Below are positions 1 through 10,232 of a stretch of DNA of 64,000 bases, piece after piece. Location: positions 578,221 to 642,220 of the forward strand of contig OU015496.1 of assembly GCA_907164885.2 (NCBI GenBank). Reading direction: 5' to 3'. The position numbers were made by a program, and so were the translations under genes. This stretch comes from Dolomedes plantarius. Its lineage: Eukaryota > Arthropoda > Arachnida > Araneae > Dolomedidae. Each line of letters begins with the position of its first letter. The stretch's first letter is position 1. The notes beneath the pieces were generated by a model. That model did not search any database and was not told the origin of the DNA. It saw nothing but the letters and a program-made list of their open reading frames with translations.

Positions 1-22
1 TATATATATATATATATATATA

Positions 23-630
23 CAGTCGAACCTCCATATATCGAACTTCCCTATATCGAAATTTTCTATATATCGAACTCTTAGCAAATCTCTGTTCATT
101 ACATAGAAAAACTGTTTCTATACATCGAAAAAATCTCTATATATCGAAATTTTTTTCACGACATATTGGGAGATTTTATTCCACTTTAGAATAAAATCTC
201 TCAATTTTTGGCGTTTGAAGCAATACTTAGTGGACTTCAATTCGTGAAAATGTCCCTGATGAAGTTTTCAATGGACTGAATAAATTTCTTTGAACTTTCC
301 GCAAAACTGGCCGTCCAGCAAGATATTCGTAGTTTTTTTTAAAAGAATGTAACTGTGATCACTGTAACCACTGTCTGGATTATTGTTTTTTTTTTAAAGG
401 TATATAGTACTCAATAAATCTTTCACATTAATTCCATTTTTAGTTATTAACTTTCATTTAATGTGATTCGCATATAAATTGGAAATGGAGTTTCGTATAT
501 GAAAATTAGCTTTAATTTTAATGTTTTAGGAGAATTATGATAAAACTAAGATCAATTCTATATATCGAAATTTCTATATATCGAATTTTTTTCCGGAATT
601 TTGTTATTTCGATATATGGAGGTTCGACTG
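23..630. mobile_element. pogo/Tigger-like MITE
   Basis: The element starts CAGTCGAACCTCCATATATC and ends with the reverse complement of that string, and it is flanked on both sides by TA (21-22 and 631-632). A CAGTNGAACCT-type tip plus a TA duplication is the signature of the pogo/Tigger branch of Tc1-mariner. Further copies of the motif TATATCGAA repeat just inside both ends (about 48-150 and 555-612). The interior is AT-rich and has no transposase frame, so this is a non-autonomous deletion derivative. It sits inside a TA microsatellite (1-22 and 631-648), which offers many TA targets. Confidence 0.8.
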
Positions 631-650
631 TATATATATATATATATAAT

Positions 651-1650
651 TAAGATTGCTTTTTGAAAAAAAATGGATTGAATTAATTTTGTAAAAGTAA
701 AGATTTTAGTAATACATCCGCACTAAATTAAAAAATGTTTTTTGTCACATGCAGAAAGCATAATTCAGTAATATACATTTTCTAAACTGAGATTCGGAAA
801 ATGTTAAGAGGAAAACTCCTCATGCCTTAAAATGGGAAAGCGAGAACAACTAATGAGCTGCCTTTAACTGGCGATAAGTATCGCGTTCCAGATTTTGGTT
901 TTCTAATAAGATTTTCAAGATGGAATGCAAACACCTGGGAATTTTAAGTCTATTTTAGCCATTCAAAAGACCATATTTGGCACCTAATTATCTGTTCCAA
1001 CTGACGCCATCTAGAACCTTCTCAAGGTATTATACCCAGGAAAAGAAATGTCAGAATAAGGAAAGACGTATTTACAGAAATGTGTTGATGCAAAGAGATA
1101 CGAGACTCGAAAATTCTGTTTTATTAAACCCGGATATTCTTGAAATATAACCGGGCTAAAACTGCATCCAAATCAGCCTTAACGGAGTCGTTGTTGAATT
1201 TTTCATAATACATAGACATAAATTTAGTTCTCTATTTTATACTTTGAATGGATTATGTACCTAATAATTATTTCTCTGTTTAAGTTTACCCAATAAATAC
1301 TAAATATAATAAGCCACGGAGATAATTTTTATACAACTGAACTTTTAAATCCAGCTAGGGACTTGATGGTAGACACTGAAATGATTGGAGCAGTCAATGT
1401 ATTTTGTTCCACATCTACTCATTAAATTTGGCTGAAAGGCATCCTATTTCACACAACTACTGAATTATTGCACGGAATTTATGTTTCGAAATAGCGTAGT
1501 AGAATTTCCAAGTGGTTTCCGTTTTCAAAGACTTTAATGATCTTTACGTTTATGTTTCACCTCTGGATATTAGCGCATTTAATGATTTATGACCTCTAGG
1601 ACTATGACTGGACTGAAACTTTTTGCCAGTTTTATGTTGTACTTGCTAAG
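651..1650. other. AT-rich sequence, nothing recognised
   Basis: No long open frame, terminal repeat or RNA signature was seen. The only notable point is that copy 2 carries a TTAA MITE insertion (13460-14212) at the position that corresponds to about 940 here, so this copy shows the empty site with a single TTAA. Confidence 0.6.
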
Positions 1651-2241
1651 AAAATATTCAAATTAAATCTAATAGAACATACTAAATAATATGGTACAGT
1701 TAATATAGTGCAATTTGAGGAACATATCTTTTACTGTATTCTAACATTTTTTGGGATAATGTCCAATCGTCTGCCGCATTAGCAAGAAAAAAAGATATTG
1801 TTTTCTTTCGACTATTTCGTCGTTATGCACGTGACGCAAAATTAGTTTCAAGTATCACAAAAAGGAAAGAAACCACGTGATCAGTATTTGATAAATTAAA
1901 TTCTAAAATTTAATCTTTAAAAATTCACCAAAAATCAGCAAATCGAGGTAAAGATTCGAAATAATTTCAATTTAAAGGACTTTTTTATGATCCTTCTCGT
2001 GATATAAATTTTATAACCCTTGGATTATTATTTTAAATGCAAACTTTAAAGAACGTTCCAAAAACAGCTTAAAAATTTAATTTTGAAAAATTGAAGAATT
2101 TTTCAAAAATCTCCCTTAGTGCACCCCTACACTATAAGAAGAATCGCCATGCAAAATGTCAGCCCTTTAGGTCCAGCGATTTGGTCTGTGCGTTATCTTT
2201 CAGTCAGTCAGTCAGTTACGGAACTGTTTTATATATATAGA
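1651..2241 (-). mobile_element. Helitron family 1, 3'-truncated
   Basis: On the minus strand the element begins TCTATATATATAAAACAG at 2241. It carries the family landmarks (GTCAGT repeats near 2205, the CACGTGACG block near 1830) and fades out near 1651 without the terminal hairpin and CTAG. Its first base abuts the CTAG end of the next Helitron directly (2241/2242). It resembles the longer subfamily seen at 50700-51500 and 55314-56120, which share the block around AATATAGTACAG. Confidence 0.7.
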
Positions 2242-2972
2242 CTAGCGGCCAGTCCCGACTTTGTCCGGGTTGAACAAAATATTATACCAATACATTTCCA
2301 GTTGATAGCCAATAAATTGTAAATCTTTTTTTACCTTAATAATAACCTAAATAATACCTTAAATTAATTTTATGTTAGATAATAATTAAAATAATTTTTT
2401 TAAAAGAAAAAGGCGTGCCGGAGAACGGCTAGGTTCGAACCGCTAGCGTCAGAACAGAAGTCCACCGCGATAGCACCGCGATAAGGAATGTTGAAATCTT
2501 CGGAACAAAAAGCGGTAGAAGACAGTAGCGGAAACAATGGAGATTGTTAGGATTAAGCCCCTAACTTTATTTCTACTGATCAGATATACATAATATATAG
2601 CCTATTTCCATCTGGAATAATGTACCTTTCAAACAGTGAAAGAATTTTTCAAATAGGTACAGTGGTTCTGAAGATTACCCTCCACGTACAAAATCGCTCT
2701 CTCTTTATATATAAGTATAGATAGCACCACGTTAAGGATCCTTGAAGACTTCGGCACAAAAAGCGGTAGAGGACAGTAGCGGTAACAATGGAGATTGTTA
2801 GGATTAAGCCCCTAACTTTATTTCTACTGATTAGATATACATAATATATAGCCTATGTCCATCTGGAATACTGTACCTTTCAAACACTGAAAGAATTTTT
2901 CAAATAGGTGCAGTGGTTCTGAAGATTACCCTCCACGTACAAAATCGCTCTCTCTTTATATATAAGTATAGA
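2242..2972 (-). mobile_element. Helitron family 2, with internal duplication
   Basis: Read on the minus strand the 3' end is a hairpin, CCCGGACAAAGTCGGG, followed by eight bases and CTAG at 2242-2245. The 5' end is TCTATACTTATATATAAAG at 2972, followed on the plus strand by T. This fits the Helitron pattern of 5'-TC, 3' hairpin plus CTRR and insertion between A and T. No Rep/helicase frame is present, so it is non-autonomous. The 5' part is present twice in tandem (2471-2721 and 2722-2972). A palindromic GGTTCGAACC at about 2431-2440 resembles a tRNA B box but is probably coincidental. Confidence 0.7.
2471..2972. repeat. 251-bp direct tandem duplication
   Basis: Two adjacent units of exactly 251 bases (2471-2721, 2722-2972) start TAGCACC and end in AAGTATAGA. 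They differ by scattered substitutions, for example ACCGCGATAAGG in the first against ACCACGTTAAGG in the second. Each unit ends at the Helitron 5' terminus, so on the element strand the structure is a partial 5' copy followed by a full copy. The duplication is shared with 15738-16239. Confidence 0.85.
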
Positions 2973-3457
2973 TTACCAATTAAAGTAATTTAATTTCTGT
3001 ATACATTGTTCTCCCCAAGTTACTTATAAGTACTTCTATAGACCCTGTATAGGTGTTTTTACCCATTCGACAATAGGATAGTAATTCTTTTCAACTGAGT
3101 ACAATTAAACCGCTCGTCCTACCTAGGTGGTTTTAAAAGTTCAAGGTATTTAGGCGACATATGTTCGCAGGATAGTTATATGTCGTCTTTAGTCCAGCCT
3201 AGTGACACAGCTTTGATTTGTTTACAAAGATCATTAATTCAAATTAGAGATGCTAGAGGCAGATTTCCAGACACGATAATAATCTTACAGTTCATATTTA
3301 ATTTTCTTTTGTCAGAAACTGCTGGAAATAAGTGCATTAATGACATTTTTTCCTTTAATTTCACAGTAAGGAAAGTTCTGTATAAATCCTTTCCAACGAA
3401 ATAACAAAATAATATTTAATACACTCAATATAATCAACCATTCTATCCCACGACTAA
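2973..3457. other. Spacer without recognised content
   Basis: AT-rich. A 74-codon open frame at 3180-3404 is also present in the second duplication copy (16447-16671). The copies are so similar overall that this says nothing about selection. No motif, signal peptide or homology was recognised in it. Confidence 0.5.
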
Positions 3458-3805
3458 GGGCCTGTTCACATAGAATCCGTCAGCTTCAGCGTTACTCGTA
3501 TTGAAATATTTTAACCAATTACAAACCTCCAAACGATTAGCAACGAAATTGTTAAGGCCTGTGATTGGTTTGAAATATGTCAATACGAGTAAGGGCCTGT
3601 TCACATAGGAATCCGTTGCGGAGAGTTAAAGTATTGAAATATATTTAACCAATGACAAACCTCCAAACGATTAGCAATGAAATTTTTAACGCCTATGATT
3701 GGTTTATTTTCGTCCCAACGTCATCTGTCCCTTAACGCAACGCAACGGACTCCTATGTGAACAGGCTCTAAGACTGACGCTGACGGATTTTATGTGAACA
3801 GGCCC
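3458..3805. mobile_element. PIF/Harbinger-like MITE, outer
   Basis: The tips are GGGCCTGTTCACATAGAATC and its inverted counterpart at 3786-3805, flanked by the 3-bp duplication TAA (3455-3457, 3806-3808). A TWA target and a GGG tip suggest PIF/Harbinger. The element is close to a perfect palindrome (long inverted arms, no coding capacity), and its right arm is split by a related element at 3593-3768. Confidence 0.7.
3593..3768. mobile_element. PIF/Harbinger-like MITE, nested inside the first
   Basis: Same tip (GGGCCTGTTCACATAGGAAT), own TAA duplication (3590-3592, 3769-3771), and an almost fully palindromic body built on the paired block ACCAATGACAAACCTCC. It sits at the TAA within the right inverted arm of the outer element. 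Removing it restores that arm so that it pairs with the left arm. A sister copy of this inner subfamily lies at 43140-43330. Confidence 0.7.
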
Positions 3806-3808
3806 TAA

Positions 3809-4723
3809 TTCATACCACGTTATATGGAAACCGAATACCGTATTATATGGAAACTGCGTTATAACAAACTCAGAATTAAAAATTGAATAATTCGGAACCG
3901 GAATAATTCGGATATATGGAAACCGCTTTAAGTGAATCTCAAAAGGAAGTGCATATGTTTGGTTCCTATAACCGGGATCCATCTTGGAAGGAAGATTAGC
4001 ATTTTCATTGAATCTACATTTCCATTTTTGTTCTGCACAGCCGCGGACACTGTCAATTTTGGCTTAAGCGGTGAACGTACGTTCTCTGTATGCTTTTATC
4101 GTTGGAACACGCATTTTTGGCGTTAGGCATGCTCTTAGTAATAGATAACTTTTGTTTTGTTACTCTGCATATTGCTTGTAATGTCAGACTTTGTCATGTA
4201 TTAAAATTCAAACGACGATACTTCTGTGTTTCTTCGTATCTGCCGAATTCCATACAGTCCACTGAATTAAGATCATTAGATCACACCCAACAAAATATGT
4301 ACATATAAATAAAACTGATTTGTTCTATGTTACGTAAACTGAATCTTTAGAGCACCATGGTATGATGAATACAGCTCTGAAATATAATTTATGCTATAGA
4401 GAGACTGCTTAAACTAATTGTGTTCTTACATAGAAAAAAAAGCGTTATAACAATGGAGTAGCATCGAATAATGCAGTGCATGCCTCGAATAAATATTTGA
4501 ATGAAATTGCTCTAATAAATATTACAGCTAACTTTCCTATTACGCTATTCATTCGCACCGCGTGATAAGAAACTCAAAATGAGAGTCTATCACATTAATT
4601 CGTACAGCGTTATAGGGAAGCCTCGTTTCAGAATACAGCGTAATAGGAGGGGAGTTGCAATTTTTGCTCCGCATAATATGGAAACCGCATTCTGAGAGTA
4701 CCGCATTATAGAAGGGTTTACTG
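3809..4723. mobile_element. Decayed pogo/Tigger-like element
   Basis: The right end reads on the minus strand CAGTAAACCCTTCTATAATG and is followed by TA (4724-4725). The motif ACCGCATTATATGGAAACCG, with variants, recurs as subterminal repeats at about 3817-3866, 3913-3930 and 4662-4712. The left tip is missing or was lost next to the Harbinger MITE. No transposase motif was seen in the interior. The classification rests on the tip and the TA. Confidence 0.45.
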
Positions 4724-4725
4724 TA

Positions 4726-5541
4726 CTAGTAAAGCCTCATGCTCTGGACTGATCGATTAATTGTGCTCTTAAATTGTGAGTTTTTCAACAACCAATACGG
4801 GTGACTGAAATTTCAGTAAACGAGTTCATGAAAGTAAATAAAAGTTTAACTGGGAAAAGTATTAATGTTTGAGATCTGCAGATAAATCAATGAAACGAAA
4901 TTGAAGTTCATATCGACAACATACAAAAAAAGGGAATATTAATGATAGTATTATTTCAGGTTTCAATGGAAAATTAATCTGAAAATTCGAGTGTCAATAA
5001 ACGTGATACATTTCCAATTTTCCCCAATCCTGAAAATATCCCTAGCGTAAAAAAGAACGAACATTAGTATATTTAGAAATATCAATAGTATTTGAGTCAA
5101 CATGAAATGCGTATTAATTTTATTTATAAGTTTATACGTCATTTATACGTACAAAGTTTCCGAGCTGAATGATACATATAGGTAAATTTAATCATTTATA
5201 CAGATAATCTGTACATACTGTGTATACTCGACTTGGACTTAGCTTTGTATACCCTGCAGTAACCCTTGATTTTTCAAACATGTCTGGTTTGATAACTCAT
5301 TTTAGTCCATTTTGGAATTAACATCCCAAATATTCCCTGATGAATAAAAATATTTAGCAGTTGAATTGGATTAGTTTCCTGTACCCTGCAGTAGTCCTTG
5401 ATTTTTCAAACATGCCTGGTTTGATAACATATTTTAACCCATTTTAGACTTAACACCCATTACACAGCAAACACATATTTGTATTTCAAGGATTTCATAA
5501 ATTACTTAAAAAACTTTATTCATTCCAGTATAATACACATG
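4726..5541. other. Spacer with a short internal direct repeat
   Basis: No gene seen. It contains two diverged copies of a block of about 70-80 bases, at roughly 5250-5331 and 5392-5462. Both begin TACCCTGCAGTA and share TTGATTTTTCAAACATG and TTTGATAAC. The same pair exists in the second duplication copy. Confidence 0.6.
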
Positions 5542-5546
5542 AAAGG

Positions 5547-5984
5547 TGTAAGGTATACACAAGATTCGATTCACAAGAATCGAACTTTTGAGTGAATTAA
5601 AGAAGCTGCTTTAGATATGCTAATTTCGGCATACGCGCTTAGTATAAATACCACGCAGCGTCATTAAGAAAAGGAGGAGGAGGTTGTTAAGGTTGAAAAG
5701 GTGTTATCCTGCGCTAGTGCTTAGCGGGCCAGAAGTTTACGTGGCAGTACTGCTGGTTTGACTTACTGTTCGTGAGTATAGAAAATATATTGTTCTTGAA
5801 AGCTGTGTTTATACATTCCGTACAAGTAGTACGCATGCTTATTGCTGTAAAAGCCAATTATATGTGCAACGAATTCAATAAACATTGTTTCATGTATAAA
5901 CTGTGTTTGCTTCAAATTCAAATAGAGTGCCACTTCAAATTATATACACCCAAGTCTGGGTAGAAGTGAGCATAGAAACTCTAT
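5547..5984 (+). mobile_element. Solo LTR, present only in duplication copy 1
   Basis: The insertion is defined by comparison: copy 2 reads CATGAAAGGTTAAAAC without interruption (about 18789-18804), while here the same string is split and AAAGG is duplicated (5542-5546 and 5985-5989). A 5-bp duplication, a TG start, a TATAAATA box at 5643-5650 and an AATAAA signal at 5877-5882 make this a promoter- and polyadenylation-bearing LTR of 438 bp without internal region. The 3' tip (ACTCTAT) does not end in CA, so the family is unclear. A 63-codon open frame at 5772-5963 lies in the LTR and is unlikely to be a gene. Confidence 0.75.
5643..5650 (+). promoter_or_regulatory. TATA box of the solo LTR
   Basis: TATAAATA about 97 bases into the LTR, with the AATAAA signal some 230 bases downstream. 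This is the usual order of U3 promoter and R/U5 polyadenylation signal. Confidence 0.5.
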
Positions 5985-5989
5985 AAAGG

Positions 5990-6999
5990 TTAAAACAAAA
6001 GTATCTATGAATTAGCTAGTAAGCATAGCAAAACATTAAAATAGTAAAATTAAATTTATGTTAAAAAAACTTCATTGAAAATTCTTAATAACACACCCTT
6101 TAACCACTTAAAAAGAAAGCAATTTCTTCAAGACCATGGGTATTACCATTAATCACTCAAGTACGAACAGCACTCTATTCACAAAAAGCATCTTTGAGAA
6201 TATTTTTATGATTTCACTTTTTCATTAAAATTTTTAAGTGTGATATATTAAATAAATACGAACCTAACAAAGGATTTTAGATTTTACCTTAATGCTTTTC
6301 ATTAGATCTTTAAGATACTATCCATCCGTAAAATTATTCCTTCAGGTTAAATATATGAAAAAAATTTAAACTATATAAGAGCTCTAAGGTTTTTTATTCA
6401 ATTGATTATAAATGTTTAACAACAACGAAAATGGTTTATTTTTTAATTTCTCTTGTTAACTTCTTGTTATAAGTTTTCGATAACTACCCATTTTAATGTA
6501 TAATTTTCAAATACAAATCAACAATCCTGCTTAAAATAAGTTTAAATGAAAAAAAAAAGTTTTAATTATTTTTAAGACCGCATTATACTAATTTAGTATA
6601 GTGTTTGAAATCAAAATGAAAAAGTTCCATTTCACTTAACTATTATAAGTCTAGTTCTGTTTCTAATTAAAAACTAATGAGTTTATTCTCTGACAGAACT
6701 CGGAAGTGGTGCCAATTTAAATTCCGTTTTTAGTTCTCTGGGCGATTAAAAGTTTATCAATTTTGAATTTTCATTCAACAGTAGAACCGCGTCCCATTAA
6801 ATTCAAGAAGCAATTTTACTACTTCGTGTAACATGTAGTTCCGCACAGGCCCAGTAAATAAATCGACCGATAAGTAAATCGATATTCTAGTAAACCGATT
6901 TTTTTTTCTTCAAATGACAGGTAAAATATGCTTCCTTAACTAATGCTGAAATTATTTAAATTATTCACCTGAACAAACGGGCAACCCATTAGTATCGCC
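5990..6999. other. AT-rich spacer
   Basis: Nothing recognised. Copy 2 lacks about 128 bases that correspond to roughly 6500-6630 here. The junction in copy 2 falls at about 19306. I see no target duplication, so I cannot say whether it is a deletion there or an insertion here. Confidence 0.55.
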
Positions 7000-7260
7000 T
7001 TGGACCTCGGACGACAGGGGGGCTCAGTCCGAATCTCGACGAGCGTTCTTTCATGCCTTCGTGTCTACGACGGGTTTGAACAGGAAATGCCCTTCCGTGT
7101 CGTATGTGGGTGGAAGATGGGCACGATCACAGCTGACGTCACTCTGCCAAAATTGCTGGCTAAGTTGGACTCCGACCCTTGTGGTGCCCATAACCTTTTC
7201 AGAAGCAACAACCTCCACCGTTTGAGGGGTGTAGATTTTTTCCCGATTTTTTTTTTACCT
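7000..7260. other. GC-richer block of unknown origin
   Basis: Base composition changes sharply from the AT-rich flanks to a GC-richer stretch (GGACGACAGGGGGGCTCAG near 7009). It is open in one plus frame and one minus frame, but no domain is recognisable in either. The equivalent is at 19660-19930. It could be a relic of an older element or a decayed exon. Confidence 0.35.
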
Positions 7261-7316
7261 AAAGAATCTGGAAAGTTTATATATATATATATATTCATAA
7301 AGTTTTTCCAGATTAA

Positions 7317-7373
7317 CCTTTTCCTTACGGGGTGGGATAGCATGTATCCCAAGAATACGGACCCAAGAATGAA

Positions 7374-7466
<93 letters not shown>

Positions 7467-7546
7467 ATATATATATTATATATATACACACACATGTATA
7501 TGCATATATATGAAATTTCCTCGTAATGGACCCCGTAAGCTAAAGG
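7317..7546. mobile_element. TTAA-flanked MITE with a TA microsatellite core
   Basis: TTAA (7313-7316) is followed by CCTTTTCCTTACGGGGT. The right side ends ACCCCGTAAGCTAAAGG, then TTAA (7547-7550). Most of the interior is a TA tract (about 7378-7478) with a short TACACACACATG run. The second duplication copy reads CCAGATAAAGGGTTGTAAAA across this site, close to the unoccupied target. TTAA targets belong to piggyBac or Kolobok elements, and I cannot decide between them. A relative lies at about 52300-52447. Confidence 0.75.
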
Positions 7547-7550
7547 TTAA

Positions 7551-8808
7551 AGGTTGTAAAATTTGTTTACTTCTTTAAACTGACAACAGATGGCAGTACT
7601 AACCATTTTTCTGCTCATTTAACTGGAATATATTGAATGCAAGTGAAAAAAAGCCTAGATTTAGGCTTTTGCACTGTGCAAACAGCGCCCATCAAAGGCT
7701 TAAAACCGGATACGCATTCTTCAGCCCGCAGATTTCCAAGGACCTCTTCTAGAATAAACCGGCCAGGGGACATAAGTCAAAACATATAATATTCAGTTTC
7801 ATTCTTCACATCTTTTGCAGTTCATTAATCTGCGGATAACATGCTTAGCGCTGTATATGTATATATTTTCCTTTCGTTAGTCAATCTGAAATTTTTGAAG
7901 ACGACCCTATTCCTTAATAAGCACAAAGGAGGTACGAATGGTAAATTAGGTTCAATTGAAAGCGCACTGTGGTAGATGCCACAGTGATTACACTGCACTG
8001 CACCAGATGATGACGTCATGGCTGCTAAGGCCCTAAAGGAGGAATCTCCACCGGTGAGGGGAGACCGCGGGCGACCAACCCCTCGCACGACACGCAGCAA
8101 CACCCCTGCGTCTACAAGGAACGACCATGGCAGGAGCTGGAAACGAGCAGCAGAGCAGAAAGGCCATTTAGTGGAACGGTGGACATTAAAATCTACTTTT
8201 TTTACTTTTCATCATAGAGTTACGAAATTTTGTACATATACACATTTCACTATAAATAAATAGAATACCTTAAAAGAAATTTCCAATCTCATTATAATTT
8301 TAAGATGTTTTAAAAATATTTTAAATTTATAAACAAAATTTTAAAATGCTCCTTGCTACTTAATTTTTGAGATATTTCCTCGATTTTGCATTTTAATTTT
8401 CTTTAAAACTGTATAACAAACAAATCTGGTGTATCAATTGTTTAATCCCTCGAATAGTTAATTTTTGAGAGATTTTTTTCTGAATTCCGTCCCGATTTTC
8501 ATCAAAATTTTGCCTTTTGAAAAGTTATAAATCAAATTTTACTACCTTAATGAAGTCGAATTGTAAAATGCATAACCAATTTTATTTTTAAACAGCATCA
8601 GGATTCTTCCTTATCAATTTCATGAATTTTGAACAAGAATTAAGTAGCATGGAGCATTTGAAAAATCCAAAAACCTCGAAAAATCTGTTTTGAGAGAAAC
8701 AGATTTAAAATTTATTACTAGACTTATCCATTATAAATTACTTTGTAGAAGCTTCATAAATGATTTTTTACTTGAAAACAAAATTATTTTGGTACTAATA
8801 ATCTACAG

Positions 8809-8811
<3 letters not shown>
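7551..8811. other. Spacer with a second GC-richer block
   Basis: About 7930-8170 is markedly GC-richer, with ACCGGTGAGGGGAGACCGCG near 8050. It is open on the minus strand for 92 codons (7825-8103), and in the other copy (20264-20587) for 107. The frame contains a Cys-Asn-His-Cys stretch but no domain I recognise. The rest is AT-rich and empty. Confidence 0.4.
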
Positions 8812-8843
<32 letters not shown>

Positions 8844-8844
<1 letters not shown>

Positions 8845-8915
8845 TAGCTGAAAACCCGCGCTTCGCTACGGAGTACATTCAAATTAAATACAACGGTCAA
8901 TGTATGCAATTAATG

Positions 8916-8953
<38 letters not shown>

Positions 8954-9139
8954 AAAAAATCGTAAGGGATATTTATTTTTTTTGGATAATATCCAATCGT
9001 CTGCTGCATTAGAAAGAAAAAGAATATCATTTTTGTCTATTTAGTTGTTATGCACGTGACGATAAATTCATTTAAAGTACCAGAAAAAGAAATCACGTGA
9101 TCAACATTTAATAAATAAAATTCTAGAAATTAATCTTTA
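8844..9139 (-). mobile_element. Helitron family 1, 3' end, running into a gap
   Basis: CTAG at 8844-8847 and the terminal hairpin at about 8857-8872 mark the 3' end on the minus strand. The family sequence continues, with a TA tract at 8920-8947, to the start of the N run. The 5' end lies in the gap or is missing. Confidence 0.75.
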
Positions 9140-9639
9140 NNNNNNNNNNNNNNNNNNNNNNNNNNNNNNNNNNNNNNNNNNNNNNNNNNNNNNNNNNNNN
9201 NNNNNNNNNNNNNNNNNNNNNNNNNNNNNNNNNNNNNNNNNNNNNNNNNNNNNNNNNNNNNNNNNNNNNNNNNNNNNNNNNNNNNNNNNNNNNNNNNNNN
9301 NNNNNNNNNNNNNNNNNNNNNNNNNNNNNNNNNNNNNNNNNNNNNNNNNNNNNNNNNNNNNNNNNNNNNNNNNNNNNNNNNNNNNNNNNNNNNNNNNNNN
9401 NNNNNNNNNNNNNNNNNNNNNNNNNNNNNNNNNNNNNNNNNNNNNNNNNNNNNNNNNNNNNNNNNNNNNNNNNNNNNNNNNNNNNNNNNNNNNNNNNNNN
9501 NNNNNNNNNNNNNNNNNNNNNNNNNNNNNNNNNNNNNNNNNNNNNNNNNNNNNNNNNNNNNNNNNNNNNNNNNNNNNNNNNNNNNNNNNNNNNNNNNNNN
9601 NNNNNNNNNNNNNNNNNNNNNNNNNNNNNNNNNNNNNNN
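9140..9639. other. Assembly gap of exactly 500 N
   Basis: A placeholder-length N run with Helitron sequence and TA tracts on both sides. It lies between the two duplicated segments. Confidence 0.99.
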
Positions 9640-9650
9640 ATAGAGATATA

Positions 9651-9694
<44 letters not shown>

Positions 9695-10232
9695 TTATAT
9701 ATGTATATATATATATATATAAAAATCGTAAGTGATATCTATTTTTTTTGGATAATATCCAATCGTCTGCTGCATTAGAAAGAAAAAGAATATTTTTTTT
9801 CTGTCTATTTAGTTGTTATGCACGTGACGATAAATTTATTTAAAGTACCAGAAAAAGAAATCACGTGATCGGCATTTAATAAATTAAATTCTAAAAATAA
9901 TTTTTTTTTAAATTCACCAAAAATCAGAAAATGGAGGTAAAGGTTCGAAAAAGATTTCACTTTAAAGGAATTTTTATGATCTTTCTCGTAATATAAATTT
10001 TATAACCCCAAAATTATTATTTTAAATGCAAACTTAAAAAAAGTTACTAAAACAGCTTAAAAATTTAATTTTAAAAAATCTAAGAAGAATTTTTGAAAAA
10101 TCTCTCTTAGTGCACCCCTACACCATAAGAAGAATCGCCATGCAAAATTTCAGCCCTCTAGGTCCAGCGGTTTGGTCTGTGCGTTGTATGTCAGTCAGTG
10201 AGTCAGTTACGGAACTGTTTTATATATATAGA
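9640..10232 (-). mobile_element. Helitron family 1, 5' part, after a gap
   Basis: TA/TATG microsatellite (9640-9720) is followed by the standard family body and the 5' end TCTATATATATAAAACAG at 10232 (minus strand). The 5' terminus is joined directly to the CTAG of the next element at 10233. Confidence 0.75.

Larger units (their letters stand above)
649..8843. other. Segmental duplication, copy 1
   Basis: From 649 the sequence matches 13161 onward almost base for base up to the TA tract before the Helitron at 8844, which corresponds to 21365 in the other copy. Both copies begin right after a TA microsatellite and end at a TA tract followed by the same Helitron 3' end. Elements shared by both copies: a Helitron fragment, a second Helitron with a 251-bp tandem duplication, a nested Harbinger MITE and a pogo relic. 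Found only here: a solo LTR (5547-5984), a TTAA MITE (7317-7546), and about 128 bases near 6500-6630 that copy 2 lacks. A 500-N gap lies between the copies, so an uncollapsed allele is a live alternative to a true duplication. Confidence 0.85.

Noticed and set aside
2119..2322. Recurrent small protein starting MHPYTIRRIAMQN (also at 10110, 15387, 55994)
   Set aside because: It is the same stretch of the Helitron 5' region read in each copy. The length varies with the GTCAGT run, and there is no coding pattern.
3180..3404. 74-codon frame conserved in both duplication copies
   Set aside because: The copies are nearly identical throughout, coding or not, so conservation is uninformative. No domain or signal was seen.
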